The notes under the pieces were generated by a model. That model searched no databases and was not told the DNA's origin. It was given only the letters and a program-made list of their open reading frames with translations. DNA of 64,000 nt. Source: DASSFZ01 sp035283185 (GTDB taxonomy: Bacteria > Chloroflexota > Anaerolineae > Fen-1058). Position 1 is the stretch's first letter. Every line of letters starts with the position of its first letter. The position numbers and the translations under genes are program-made. Of the stretch, positions 1 through 8,637 are shown one piece after another. Where the stretch lies: assembly GCA_035283185.1 (NCBI GenBank), contig DATEUJ010000226.1:62001-126000 (forward strand), given 5' to 3'.

Positions 1-1827
1 CGTGATGCCGTTCGGCGTGAACGTCAGCGTGTTGCCGTTCAGGTCGGTGATGCGCTGAAGGCCTTGATCCTGGTCAACCAGAAAGACCCGCCCATCCGGC
101 AAGGTGAGTTGATACTGGCTGGGGTCGTATAGGCTGCCGTCGGACGCCCGGAAGAGTTGCATCGGCCCCGGCCAGCTCCCGGCCACGTCGACGACTGCCC
201 CCCCCACAGGCGTCAAGGTGCCTAAGGCGGGCGGCAGTGCACGGTAGCTCACCGTCGCCTCTTGGATCGGCAGGAAGCTCTGGCATTGCGGGCTGACCGT
301 CATCTCAAACTTGTAGACCGTGCCATCAGGCAGGGTCATGGAGACGATGTGCGGCTTGGTGGGCTGCAGACAATAAGGCGTGAGGGCACCGAACCAGGTA
401 CCCTGCCAGTTGAGACCCTGCGCGCCATTCTCTTGCAGTCGCACATCCCTCAGGCTGAGCGTCCAACCCACGCCGAAGTCACCTTTACGCTTATCGCGGC
501 TGTCGTAGGTGCGGATGACCTGGATGGGCAGCCCGGCGACCGGCACCTCTAAATCAATGAACGAGATAGTGAAATGGCCGACCTTCGTCTGACCCTCGAC
601 GACGACGTCCACCGAGGCCGTGGCCGTCCACCCGGCGTAGTCGGTAGCCGTCAACTGGATTTCGTACGTGCCGTTGAGGAGCAGCGTGGGATCGAAGCGG
701 CCCAACGTCGCGCTGATGACGGGCGTGACGCCGCTGGCGAACGGAACGCGGGTCTGTTCGCCGTGCAGGCGGTAGGAGAGCGTCCATGATTGCAGCAAGT
801 TACTGCTGGCCGTGCCGACGACGTCGGTGATAAACGTGACGGTGGGGATGTTGATCGAAGCCGGGTCGGGCGAAATGAGGCGGACGAACGGAGGCGCTCC
901 CTCGTTCGCGAAGGCGAGCGTCGCGTTTTGGTTTGCCAGCACCCAGTAGCCACGGCCGGGCCGCATCTGCTGCAGATCATTGGCCCAGTCGGGGGCGCTC
1001 ACATCGTACACTTCCCACGGGTCGGCCCCGTCGGCCAGCTCGTAGCCGAAGACGCGAGCATAGCGACCCTCGATCGACGATAATGCGCTGCGGACGGGGC
1101 GGGCCTGCTTCACCGGCATGCCGATCAGGTTCCAGCCGGTGCACAGTTGCTGCGTCGTCGTCGGCGGCTCCCGACTGGCGAGTGGCAGCGTGACGGTGGC
1201 GGTGGCTTGAATCCAGAAGCCAATACGGTGGTCGATCCGCGTCAGGTCACTCGCCCCCGGATTGGCTGGGTCGTATAACTTCCACGGGTCGGCCGTGTCG
1301 CAGCCATCGTAGGCGTAAACCTGGGTGAATTGGCCCGCAATCGGGGCGAGGACGGCTGCCGGGGTAGTATCGGTGACGATGTCGGGAATCGAAATCAGAT
1401 TCCAACCGGGCAACAGGACAATGCTGGTCGGCGTGGTCGCCGCCTCCTGGTTCGAGACAGACCGGAGCGTGGCGATTTGTGTTGTCGAAGGATCGGGGAG
1501 ACCCGAAAGTGTCGGCGGAGGAACTGGCTGAAACTGGAAACCGATTTCTGTATCGGTGAACGGCGACTGGTCTTTATCGGCGGCGGTTGATACGCTCACC
1601 GGCAACACAGACGGTGCAAGCGTTTTGGAGTTTGAAGTTTGGAGTTTGGGATTTGAAGATTGGGATTCGGCCTGCGGCAGGTCCTCGTCAGCATTCTGAG
1701 GGGGCAGGCTCGATGCCCGGATCGAATAAACAGAGAGGGGCATAGCGCCTGACTGCAACACTAAACCTACGCACAAGATCACATTGAGAATCTTGAAAAA
1801 AACGCCGTGCAAACGGAAGTCAGGCAT
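1..1827 (-). CDS. Secreted RHS/YD-repeat-type surface protein, C-terminus beyond the window
   Basis: An uninterrupted minus-strand frame runs from an ATG at 1827 (preceded by a GGGAGGGG ribosome-binding site) off the left edge, giving at least 609 residues. Residues 1-30 are a signal peptide with a hydrophobic core (FFKILNVILCVGLVLQSGAM). Two tandem copies of a GWNL domain follow at about residues 143-225 and 230-315: GWNLISIPD and GWNLIGMPV, each followed by a WKLYDP/WEVYDV segment and a GFWIQAT/GYWVLAN segment. About residue 445 has DFGVGWTLSL, the entry motif of SpvB/RHS-like proteins. The last residues (LPDGRVFLVDQ, then RITDLNGNTLTFTPNG) are a YD/RHS repeat. Likely an exported polymorphic-toxin-like or adhesion shell; any toxin tip would lie outside the window. 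Residues 54-68 come from a stop-free short repeat. Confidence 0.85.
   Translation of the reverse strand, partial: MPDFRLHGVFFKILNVILCVGLVLQSGAMPLSVYSIRASSLPPQNADEDLPQAESQSSNPKLQTSNSKTLAPSVLPVSVSTAADKDQSPFTDTEIGFQFQPVPPPTLSGLPDPSTTQIATLRSVSNQEAATTPTSIVLLPGWNLISIPDIVTDTTPAAVLAPIAGQFTQVYAYDGCDTADPWKLYDPANPGASDLTRIDHRIGFWIQATATVTLPLASREPPTTTQQLCTGWNLIGMPVKQARPVRSALSSIEGRYARVFGYELADGADPWEVYDVSAPDWANDLQQMRPGRGYWVLANQNATLAFANEGAPPFVRLISPDPASINIPTVTFITDVVGTASSNLLQSWTLSYRLHGEQTRVPFASGVTPVISATLGRFDPTLLLNGTYEIQLTATDYAGWTATASVDVVVEGQTKVGHFTISFIDLEVPVAGLPIQVIRTYDSRDKRKGDFGVGWTLSLRDVRLQENGAQGLNWQGTWFGALTPYCLQPTKPHIVSMTLPDGTVYKFEMTVSPQCQSFLPIQEATVSYRALPPALGTLTPVGGAVVDVAGSWPGPMQLFRASDGSLYDPSQYQLTLPDGRVFLVDQDQGLQRITDLNGNTLTFTPNGIT
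1623..1668. repeat. Family D short repeat (TCCAAAC-type), in frame in the RHS gene
   Basis: Degenerate TTTGGAG/TTTGAAG units read on the minus strand as part of the RHS protein (SNPKLQTSNSKT). The same unit occurs in four other genes or gene ends of the window. Confidence 0.75.
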
Positions 1828-2106
1828 CTGTCCCCTCCCTCGTGTGCGCAGTCGCTCACAACTGCGCACAGGGCGTCAAACCTTGCCTTCGCTCAGCGGC
1901 TCCAAATCGAGCGGCTCGTGCCCGACTCGGCGTCGCCTATCAACATAGGACGCACTCAGCTCGTTTTTTCGTCTACGCGCTTTGCTTCTCCACCGAGTGG
2001 AAGCAGTTCGCCCGCAGAACCTGCATGAGCCGAGTGGGGGTCCTTGGCTGAGAACAGCCTACACCCGTTTTGTCTTCGTGCAAGTTACAGGATGCTTACG
2101 GTACGG

Positions 2107-2368
2107 CTACGACAGCCCGCCGCCGATCAGCCGATGAGGTGCGTCAACCCTGGTCGGTTGTGGCAACTCGCTCACGTTCCCGGCTATATCGGTGACGACG
2201 ATGCGGAGAGTATGCTCGCCCAGGGCGAGCTGGCCGAGGTCGAGCGCACCGGCGAAGCACAGAGGGGTGTGGTCGCAGGCCACCGCGTCTTGCATCGGGC
2301 CGGGCGCCAGCAAGCCCGATTTGACGACAACAGCCAGCGCATGCTCGCCAGCGATTCGGTGAAATCTG
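2107..2368 (-). pseudogene. Remnant of an Ig-like/surface-protein C-terminus
   Basis: The minus-strand frame ending at 2107 reads GEHTLRIVVTDIAGNVSE near its end, as in Ig-like domains of secreted proteins. It has no start or signal peptide and begins exactly where the upstream beta-helix gene (in its alternative frame) stops at 2369. I read it as the left-over 3' end of a larger gene. The bases from 1828 to 2106 hold nothing I can identify. Confidence 0.4.
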
Positions 2369-2409
2369 CTATGCCTGCAATTGCTCGATAATAGCGTGCG
2401 CCTGGGCAA

Positions 2410-5400
2410 TCAGAGCATCTGCAACTGCCTCGGGAATATGCTGTCCGCGTTGAGCCTCCACCGAATTGATAAAGGCTTGCAGCACGTTGACGGCTGCGTT
2501 CGTCTGGCGCTTTCTAATAGTTGCTGGGCAGTCTGCAACTTACTGAGCAGGCTCGTTCCCACGCCGCCGGCGATACTGCCATCCGCTATGTGCGCGTTGA
2601 CTGCCGCAATCAGGTTACTCAAGAGCTGCGATGGACTGGGAGTCGAGGTTGCCGTCGGCGTCGGCGTGTTGGTCGGTGTCGATGTCGGCGTATCCGTTGG
2701 CGTAGGTGTGTCGGTCGGTGTCGGAGTGGGCGTAGGCGTATCGGTTGGAGTCGGCGTCGCTGTCGGCGTGTCAGTCGGCGTAGGCGTTGGCGTAGTCACT
2801 TCCACCTCGTACGCGCCCATATCGCACCCTGCGCCCTGGGGGCGGGTCACGCCGCGCTGGTCGGTGGCCGGGCAGAAGGCGGGATTGGCGGCGTCCAGGG
2901 CCGGGCTGCCGGGCTGGAGGGCATGGGTGAGTGTCGGGCCGCCGTTGTCCGCCAGTGGGCCGAGCAGCGGGTCCGCGGTCGGAATGCTCGCGCCACAGGT
3001 CGCATCGGGGAATTGCAGGTTGTTGCCGCCATCGGTAATCGTCCCTGCGCAATTCCCGCCCGATGGGCTATTGGCGACGATGGTGTTGCGGAGGGTGGTT
3101 GTGCCGCTGGAGTTGCTGATGCCGCCGCCGGAGAATGCGCTGTTGCCGGAGAAGGTGCTGTTGGTGACGATAAGCGTGCCGCCGTTGAGGATGCCGCCGC
3201 CCGATTGGCCGGTGCTGTTGCCGGAGAAGGTGCTGTTGGTGATTTCGAGCGTGCCGCTGTTGCTGATGCCGCCGCCCGAGGCGCAGTGTTCGTTGCTGGA
3301 GAATGTACTGTCCATGACGAGGAGCATGCCGCTGTTGTCGATGGCGCCGCCGCTGTCGTCACACGCCCTGTTGCCGGAGAAGGTGCTGCCCCTGATGGTG
3401 AGCGCGCCGTTGTTGTTGATCGCGCCGCCCTGGTCTACCGCGTCGTTGCCGGAGAAGGTGCTGTTGGTGATTTCGAGCGTGCCGGCGTTATCGATGCCGC
3501 CGCCGCCAGGTTCCGAGTCCGAATGGTTGGCGGAGAAGGTGCTGTTCGTGACGATAAGCGTGCCACTGTTGTAGATGCCGCCGCCCGAGCCGCCGGCGCG
3601 GTTGCCGGCGAAGATGCTATTATTCACATTAACCGTGCCGTGGTCGTTGTCGATGCCGCCACCGAGTTCGGCGGAGCCGTTGGCAACCGTCAGGTCTTGC
3701 AAGTTGAGCGTAATCCCGGGGTTCACCAAAAACACACGCACAGCGTTGTTGCCGCTGATGGTCAGATTATCTGCCCCCAGACCGGCAATGGACAGGTCAT
3801 CGCTGATGTCGGGCAGGGTGCTTCCGAGCATGATTACGACCGGGATAGTGACGTTAAAATTGATGGTGTCAGCACCCATGCCGGGAATGCAGGCGTCAAC
3901 AGCGGTATTGGTGTTGGCCGCCGTGATCGCTTCCCGCAGCGAGCAGTCCCCATCATTGTTCAGTTCATCGTCGGTCGTGTTGACGATGAGAGTAGCGCCG
4001 ACTGCGCCGACTTGCACTTCAAACGCACCAATGTCGCAGCCTACGCCCTGGGGGCGGGTCACGCCGCGCTGGTCGCCCGCCGGGCAGAAGGCGGGATTGG
4101 CGGCGTCAATCGCCGGGCTGTCGGGCAGAAGGGCGTGGGTGAGCGTCGGGCCGCCGTTGTCCCGGAGCGGGCCGAGCAGCGGGTCAGCCATGGGAATGCC
4201 CGCGCCACAGGTCGCGTCGGGGAATTGCAGATTATTGCCACCATCCGTAATCATCCCAGCGCAATTCCCGCCCGCTGGGCTGTTGGCGACGATAGTGTTG
4301 CGTAGGGTGGTTGTGCCGCTGGAGTTGAAGATGCCACCACCAGAGAATGCGCTATTTCTCGAGAAGGTGCTGTTGGTCACAGTTGCGGTGCCAACTTCAT
4401 TAGCGATACCGCCGCCGAATTCGATCACGCTGTTACCGGAGAAGGTGCTGCTGGCGATGGTCAGCGTGCTGCGGTTATGGATAGCGCCGCCAAAACCTTC
4501 TGCGCTGCTGCCGGAGAAAGTACTGTTGGTCACATTTGCTGTGCCGTCATTGCGGATGCTGCCGCCATCACGCGCCCTGTTGTCAGAGAAGGTGCTGTTT
4601 ATGACGGTGAGCATGCCGTCGTTACCAATGCCGCCGCCCGAGAGGCAGTGGTCGTTGCCAGAGAATATGCTATCCATGACGAGGAGCGTGCCGCGATTGT
4701 CAATTGCGCCGCCGCCGCCGTCGTCACACGCCCGATTGGCGGAGAAGGTGCTGCCCATGACGGTGGCCGTGCCGCTATTGATGACCGCGCCGCCCTCGTC
4801 TACCGCGCTGTTACCGGAGAAGGTGCTGTTGATGACGGTGAGCGTGCCGTCGTTGAAGACGCCGCCGCCGCCAGGTTCCGAGTCCGAACGGTTGCCGGAG
4901 AAGGTGCTGTTCGTGACGATAAGCGTGCCGCTGTTGTAGATGCCACCGCCCGCGCCGTCGGTGCTGTTGTCGGCGAAGGTGCTGTTGGAAACACTGACCG
5001 TGCCGCCATTGTTGAAGATGCCACCGCCACTGCTCGCGTTATTGCCAGAGAAGGTGCTGTTGGAAACATTGACCGTGCCGCCGTCGTTGAAGATGCCGCC
5101 ACCCTCTGCGGTGCCGGCGTTAGCAATCGTCAGGTCATGCAAGTTGAGCGTGATGTCGGCGTTCACAACAAATACACTTACGGCGTCGTTGCCGGAGCCG
5201 CTGATGGTCAAGTTGGTTGCGCCCGGGCCGGCGACGGTCAAGTCCTCACCGATGTCGGGCAGGGCGCTGCCCGGCACGATGATGCCGGTGACGCTGAAGG
5301 TAATGGTGTCCGCGCCAACGCCAGCAGTGCAGGCATCAACTGCCGCATTGGTGTTGGCCGCCCTGATCGCTTCTCGTAGCGAGCAGTCGCCGTCATTGTT

Positions 5401-7779
5401 CAATTCGTCTTCGGTCGTGTTGACGGTGAGAGTGACACCGGGCTGGGCCGCCTGTAACCCCTTCAGGTCGTCGAGGAGAACGGCGCTGTCATCGCCCCGA
5501 TCCCAACCGGAAATTCCCAAGTCCGTAATCGGACCTGGATGAATCGGGATGTTGCTGGCCATCGGTTGGCCATCTACCCAGACGTCGAGCAGGTTCGTGT
5601 CTAGATCGATGTCGGCGCTGATGTAATACCAACGTCCTGAGATGGTGTCCGGGACAATAATCGCCGCCGCGCCGCTCGGGCTATAGTTGACCCGCATCGA
5701 AGAGCCAAAGTAGAGTTGGAATTTCTTAGTCCAACCAGTGCTCGGATCCGTCCCGATCTCGATTTTGGCAACAGAGGGTTGGGTCGCCGTCCCGGTCACC
5801 TTGACCCAAACCGAGAAGATATGGCGCCCACTGGTCTGGTCCGGCACATCTTTGCCCATGACGATGGTCTCATCGGGGGCAGCATCAATCTCTAAGACCT
5901 GGCCCCTGGACGGGGCGATAGGGTCGGTCGTGACCACGGGGCTGGCGCGGTCGGGCGCCGCTCGCCCCCAGCCGCTTTGCCCGTCCAAAAGACCTAAGAC
6001 CAGATTATCGAAGGGGTCATCTTCCCACAGCAGGCCGACGGTGACGACGACCATAGCGGTGTCGGTCAGGTCGCCATCGGAGACGATATAAGTGAATTGA
6101 TCCACGCCCGTGAAATTGGGCGTGGGCGTATAAGTCACGGTCGTGCCATTGGTAGTGGCCACGCCGTTGCCAGGAACGCCGACGTCGACCACCGTAAGGG
6201 TGTCATTCTGCAGGTCGGTGTCGTTGCCCAGCACGGCAATAGTGACCGGAGTATTTCGGAGGGTGGTGGCAGTATCGTCCACGGCATTCGGTGCTGTGTT
6301 CCCAGCGCCGACATTGACGGTCACCGTGGCTGTGTCGATCAGGCCGGCGGGGTCGCGGATGGTGTAGGTGAATGCGTCGGAGCCGGTGAAGCCGGGGTCG
6401 GGGGTGTAGGTCACCGTCTCATCGGGATTGAGAGTCGCTGTACCGTGACTGGGGAGGCCGACCGCGCTCACGGTGAGGGGATCGTTCTCGGGGTCGGTGT
6501 CGTTGCCCAAGACGCTAATGATGCGCGGTGTATTGGCGGGAGTGGTCGCCGTGTCATCCAACGCGTTCGGCGGGTCGTTGACGGGGTTGACGGTGATGCT
6601 GGTCGTTTCTGTGTTGAGGCTGAAAGCGGTGCTGCCACCGTTATTGGTTGTATTGGCTGTGCCACCGTTGCTGCCACTGGTGCGATCCCAGGCGCGGAAC
6701 GTGAGGCCGGCACTGACCGTGCCATTGAAGTTGGGATTGGGCACGAAGCGGATGCGGGTGTTGGTGTCCGAGGCCAGCAGGCGAGCAGAACTGTTTGTAG
6801 GGCTGCCCAAAGCCGTCCAGGTGGCGCCGCCGTTCGTCGAGTACTGCCAGTCGCCGTTGCTCTCGTCGGCGTCAATGATGGCCAAACCTTCTAGCGCGCC
6901 GGGGTTGGCATCGGTGATCATGTCCAACGACGAAACGCTCGTGATAATGGATGAGACGAGTGTGCCGTTGTTGCCGGTCTCATCCTCGTTAATCGCGGCC
7001 AGGATAGGATCGCCGCTGTTGTTCAAGACCGGCGCGATGTTGATAGCGGTGACGTCGGCTTGGTCGATGACAACAATCCGGTCAGCAGTGGTGACGACGT
7101 CGGCCCGGTCGTTGGTGTTGATGGTGCTGCCTTGTTGGATGCCGAAGAAATTGTAAATGCGCACGCGCGTATTGTCGACGACAACAATCTCGAAAGCGGT
7201 GGTGACGACATCGGCTCGGCCGTTGGTGCTAATGGTGCTGCCTTGCTGGATGCCGAACGAATTGAAAATGCGCGCCCTGCTATCGTCGATGACGACGATG
7301 CGGTCGCTCACGGTGACGACATCGGCCCGGTCGTTGGTGCTAATGGTGCTGCCTTGCTGGATGCCGAAGAAATTGTAAATGCGCACGCGCGTATTGTCGA
7401 CGACAACAACCCGGTCGGCGGTGGTGACGACATCGGCTCGGCCGTTGGTGCTAATGGTGCTGCCTTGCTGGATGCCGAACGAATTGAAAATGCGCACCCC
7501 ACTATTGTCGATGACGACGATGCGGTCGCTTACGGTGACGACGTCGGCCCGGCCGTTGGTGACGATGGTACTGCCTTGCTGGATGCCGAACGAATTAAGA
7601 ATTCGCACCGAACCGCTCTCGTCAATGGCGATGTTAGCGTCCCCGACTGCCCCCTGTGCCAAAATCATCGTAGCGCCTTGACCAACGAGGAGTATTAGCA
7701 GACACGCGGCCAAAATGAAGTTTACGAAGGTTCTCGATTGCGGAAAACGGCGCGTGCCATGATTCGTGGTCTGTCTCAT
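2410..7779 (-). CDS. Secreted CSLREA/parallel beta-helix surface protein, frameshifted at its C-terminus
   Basis: Starts at the ATG at 7779 behind AGGAGG, giving a signal peptide (residues 1-42). Domains in order: five 37-residue repeats with FGIQQGST (about 55-245); two cadherin-like domains with NDTDPENDPL and YTPDPGFTGSDAFTYT (about 393-563); a LamG-like segment (about 583-783); CSLREAI domain 1 (about 783-816) and a beta-helix of TFSGNSA-type turns (about 836-1240); CSLREAI domain 2 (about 1256-1296) with a second beta-helix (about 1316-1653); a Thr-Pro linker; and a short helical domain. This is the typical build of Chloroflexota cell-surface proteins. Downstream of about position 2500 the frame gives an unlikely Cys/Arg-rich tail. 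The alternative frame continues a sensible helical domain (AFINSVEAQRGQHIPEAVAD) to a stop at 2369-2371, so the native end was probably 2369. Confidence 0.85.
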   Translation of the reverse strand: MRQTTNHGTRRFPQSRTFVNFILAACLLILLVGQGATMILAQGAVGDANIAIDESGSVRILNSFGIQQGSTIVTNGRADVVTVSDRIVVIDNSGVRIFNSFGIQQGSTISTNGRADVVTTADRVVVVDNTRVRIYNFFGIQQGSTISTNDRADVVTVSDRIVVIDDSRARIFNSFGIQQGSTISTNGRADVVTTAFEIVVVDNTRVRIYNFFGIQQGSTINTNDRADVVTTADRIVVIDQADVTAINIAPVLNNSGDPILAAINEDETGNNGTLVSSIITSVSSLDMITDANPGALEGLAIIDADESNGDWQYSTNGGATWTALGSPTNSSARLLASDTNTRIRFVPNPNFNGTVSAGLTFRAWDRTSGSNGGTANTTNNGGSTAFSLNTETTSITVNPVNDPPNALDDTATTPANTPRIISVLGNDTDPENDPLTVSAVGLPSHGTATLNPDETVTYTPDPGFTGSDAFTYTIRDPAGLIDTATVTVNVGAGNTAPNAVDDTATTLRNTPVTIAVLGNDTDLQNDTLTVVDVGVPGNGVATTNGTTVTYTPTPNFTGVDQFTYIVSDGDLTDTAMVVVTVGLLWEDDPFDNLVLGLLDGQSGWGRAAPDRASPVVTTDPIAPSRGQVLEIDAAPDETIVMGKDVPDQTSGRHIFSVWVKVTGTATQPSVAKIEIGTDPSTGWTKKFQLYFGSSMRVNYSPSGAAAIIVPDTISGRWYYISADIDLDTNLLDVWVDGQPMASNIPIHPGPITDLGISGWDRGDDSAVLLDDLKGLQAAQPGVTLTVNTTEDELNNDGDCSLREAIRAANTNAAVDACTAGVGADTITFSVTGIIVPGSALPDIGEDLTVAGPGATNLTISGSGNDAVSVFVVNADITLNLHDLTIANAGTAEGGGIFNDGGTVNVSNSTFSGNNASSGGGIFNNGGTVSVSNSTFADNSTDGAGGGIYNSGTLIVTNSTFSGNRSDSEPGGGGVFNDGTLTVINSTFSGNSAVDEGGAVINSGTATVMGSTFSANRACDDGGGGAIDNRGTLLVMDSIFSGNDHCLSGGGIGNDGMLTVINSTFSDNRARDGGSIRNDGTANVTNSTFSGSSAEGFGGAIHNRSTLTIASSTFSGNSVIEFGGGIANEVGTATVTNSTFSRNSAFSGGGIFNSSGTTTLRNTIVANSPAGGNCAGMITDGGNNLQFPDATCGAGIPMADPLLGPLRDNGGPTLTHALLPDSPAIDAANPAFCPAGDQRGVTRPQGVGCDIGAFEVQVGAVGATLIVNTTDDELNNDGDCSLREAITAANTNTAVDACIPGMGADTINFNVTIPVVIMLGSTLPDISDDLSIAGLGADNLTISGNNAVRVFLVNPGITLNLQDLTVANGSAELGGGIDNDHGTVNVNNSIFAGNRAGGSGGGIYNSGTLIVTNSTFSANHSDSEPGGGGIDNAGTLEITNSTFSGNDAVDQGGAINNNGALTIRGSTFSGNRACDDSGGAIDNSGMLLVMDSTFSSNEHCASGGGISNSGTLEITNSTFSGNSTGQSGGGILNGGTLIVTNSTFSGNSAFSGGGISNSSGTTTLRNTIVANSPSGGNCAGTITDGGNNLQFPDATCGASIPTADPLLGPLADNGGPTLTHALQPGSPALDAANPAFCPATDQRGVTRPQGAGCDMGAYEVEVTTPTPTPTDTPTATPTPTDTPTPTPTPTDTPTPTDTPTSTPTNTPTPTATSTPSPSQLLSNLIAAVNAHIADGSIAGGVGTSLLSKLQTAQQLLESARRTQPSTCCKPLSIRWRLNADSIFPRQLQML
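7110..7640 (-). repeat. Five tandem 111-bp coding repeats
   Basis: The coding strand repeats a 37-residue unit five times. The FGIQQGST cores are spaced 111 bp apart, with centres near 7573, 7462, 7351, 7240 and 7129. Two subtypes alternate (NSF- and NFF-), which suggests a 222-bp higher-order duplication. Each unit has two beta-strand-like segments ending in VVVID/VVVVD, compatible with propeller blades. Confidence 0.8.
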
Positions 7780-8176
7780 GGTATCCTCCTGATTACGCTG
7801 TTCGGTGTATGACATTTGTGATCTGGACCGCACGATAACGGGTTGATGACCCTGACGATGCCCTCTCCGGCACAGGAGCCACCCGAGTTCCCGCCGCTAT
7901 TGTGTGCGATACCGTCAACCTGCAGTTCAACCCCGGTCCAATCATAATTTGAAAGCGATTTGCTGTTTGTCAGAAATTCGTTAGGGATTGTTTGCACAAT
8001 CTTTGCACCGCTTCGCATGGGTCAGAATGACATTCATCATGATTTCTCCTGACGAATGTCATTTCGAAGACCTAATTCTCTTGAGTAGAGAGTGATGCGC
8101 AAGTTCGCTCTTTTTCCATTCCCACCGACGAGCACGACGGATAGACTGACCGCCCGATTTATCGTACGCTGCCGGC
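7780..8176. other. Divergent intergenic region with a 10-bp inverted repeat
   Basis: This AT-richer gap lies between the minus-strand surface protein and the plus-strand receiver-like gene, so it should hold both promoters; I cannot place either firmly. It contains a perfect inverted repeat, AATGACATTC at 8026-8035 and GAATGTCATT at 8054-8063 with an 18-base loop. That could be an operator or a hairpin. Confidence 0.4.
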
Positions 8177-8518
8177 ATGAAGAAGCGCAGGGTCTTCATC
8201 GTCGGCGATTCACTCTTCGCCGAGACGCTTTCCCCATTGCTGGCCAACAGCCGCTCCATTCAAGTGGTAGGCTCGGCGCCGACTTCTGAGGCGGCTGTGC
8301 GCCTGCTGGGCGATTGCCACCCGGATGCCGTGATCGTTGCTGGAGAAGATGCGATGTCTGCAACTGCCTTCGGGCGGCTTCTGATAGCCTACCCTGATCT
8401 TCCCGTCATCTGCGCCGATTTGAGCCGGGACAATGTGCAGGTGATCACCAGTCAGCGCATTGGCACGCGCACGTCCGACCTCGTCTCGGCAGTTGAAGGT
8501 TTGCCCAGACGAAGGTGA
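8177..8518 (+). CDS. Receiver-like protein lacking the phospho-acceptor Asp
   Basis: A 113-residue protein with the alpha/beta pattern of a CheY-type receiver: strand 1 RVFIVGDS, strand 2 IQVVGSAPT, strand 3 PDAVIVAGED, strand 4 LPVICADLS. At the end of strand 3, where receivers carry the phosphorylated Asp, there is Ala55. The usual Asp pair after strand 1 is reduced to a single Asp11. No DNA-binding domain is attached. Probably a non-phosphorylated pseudo-receiver of unknown partner. It lies just upstream of paaX in the same direction and has no clear ribosome-binding site. Confidence 0.6.
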   Translation: MKKRRVFIVGDSLFAETLSPLLANSRSIQVVGSAPTSEAAVRLLGDCHPDAVIVAGEDAMSATAFGRLLIAYPDLPVICADLSRDNVQVITSQRIGTRTSDLVSAVEGLPRRR

Positions 8519-8565
8519 CGGCCTATTGTGAAACAAAGAACTTGTTGCAAGGTGAGATTTGCATA

Positions 8566-8601
8566 TTGACTTCGGCAAAAACGATGTTATACTGATAACA
8601 T
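8566..8601 (+). promoter_or_regulatory. Probable paaX promoter with overlapping palindromic operator
   Basis: TTGACT at 8566-8571 and TATACT at 8588-8593, separated by 16 bases, resemble a sigma-70-type promoter. The -10 box lies inside a perfect palindrome ATGTTAT-ACTG-ATAACAT at 8584-8601. Overlap of promoter and dyad suggests repression, possibly by PaaX itself; the regulator is inference. Confidence 0.55.
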
Positions 8602-8637
8602 ATCGCATTTTTCAAACGACCGTATTCAAAATGACAT

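Noticed and set aside
262..1590. Plus-strand open frames in the first 1.6 kb
   Set aside because: The opposite strand holds one uninterrupted frame with clear RHS-type domains from 1827 to the left edge.
2381..7698. Several plus-strand open frames of 200-600 codons across the beta-helix gene
   Set aside because: They are rich in Gly/Val/Arg or Ala/Pro/Leu patterns created by the repetitive antisense strand; the minus frame has a signal peptide, ribosome-binding site and recognisable domains.
7776..8018. 80-codon minus-strand frame upstream of the beta-helix gene
   Set aside because: It overlaps the start and ribosome-binding site of that gene, has no ribosome-binding site of its own and no recognisable domain.
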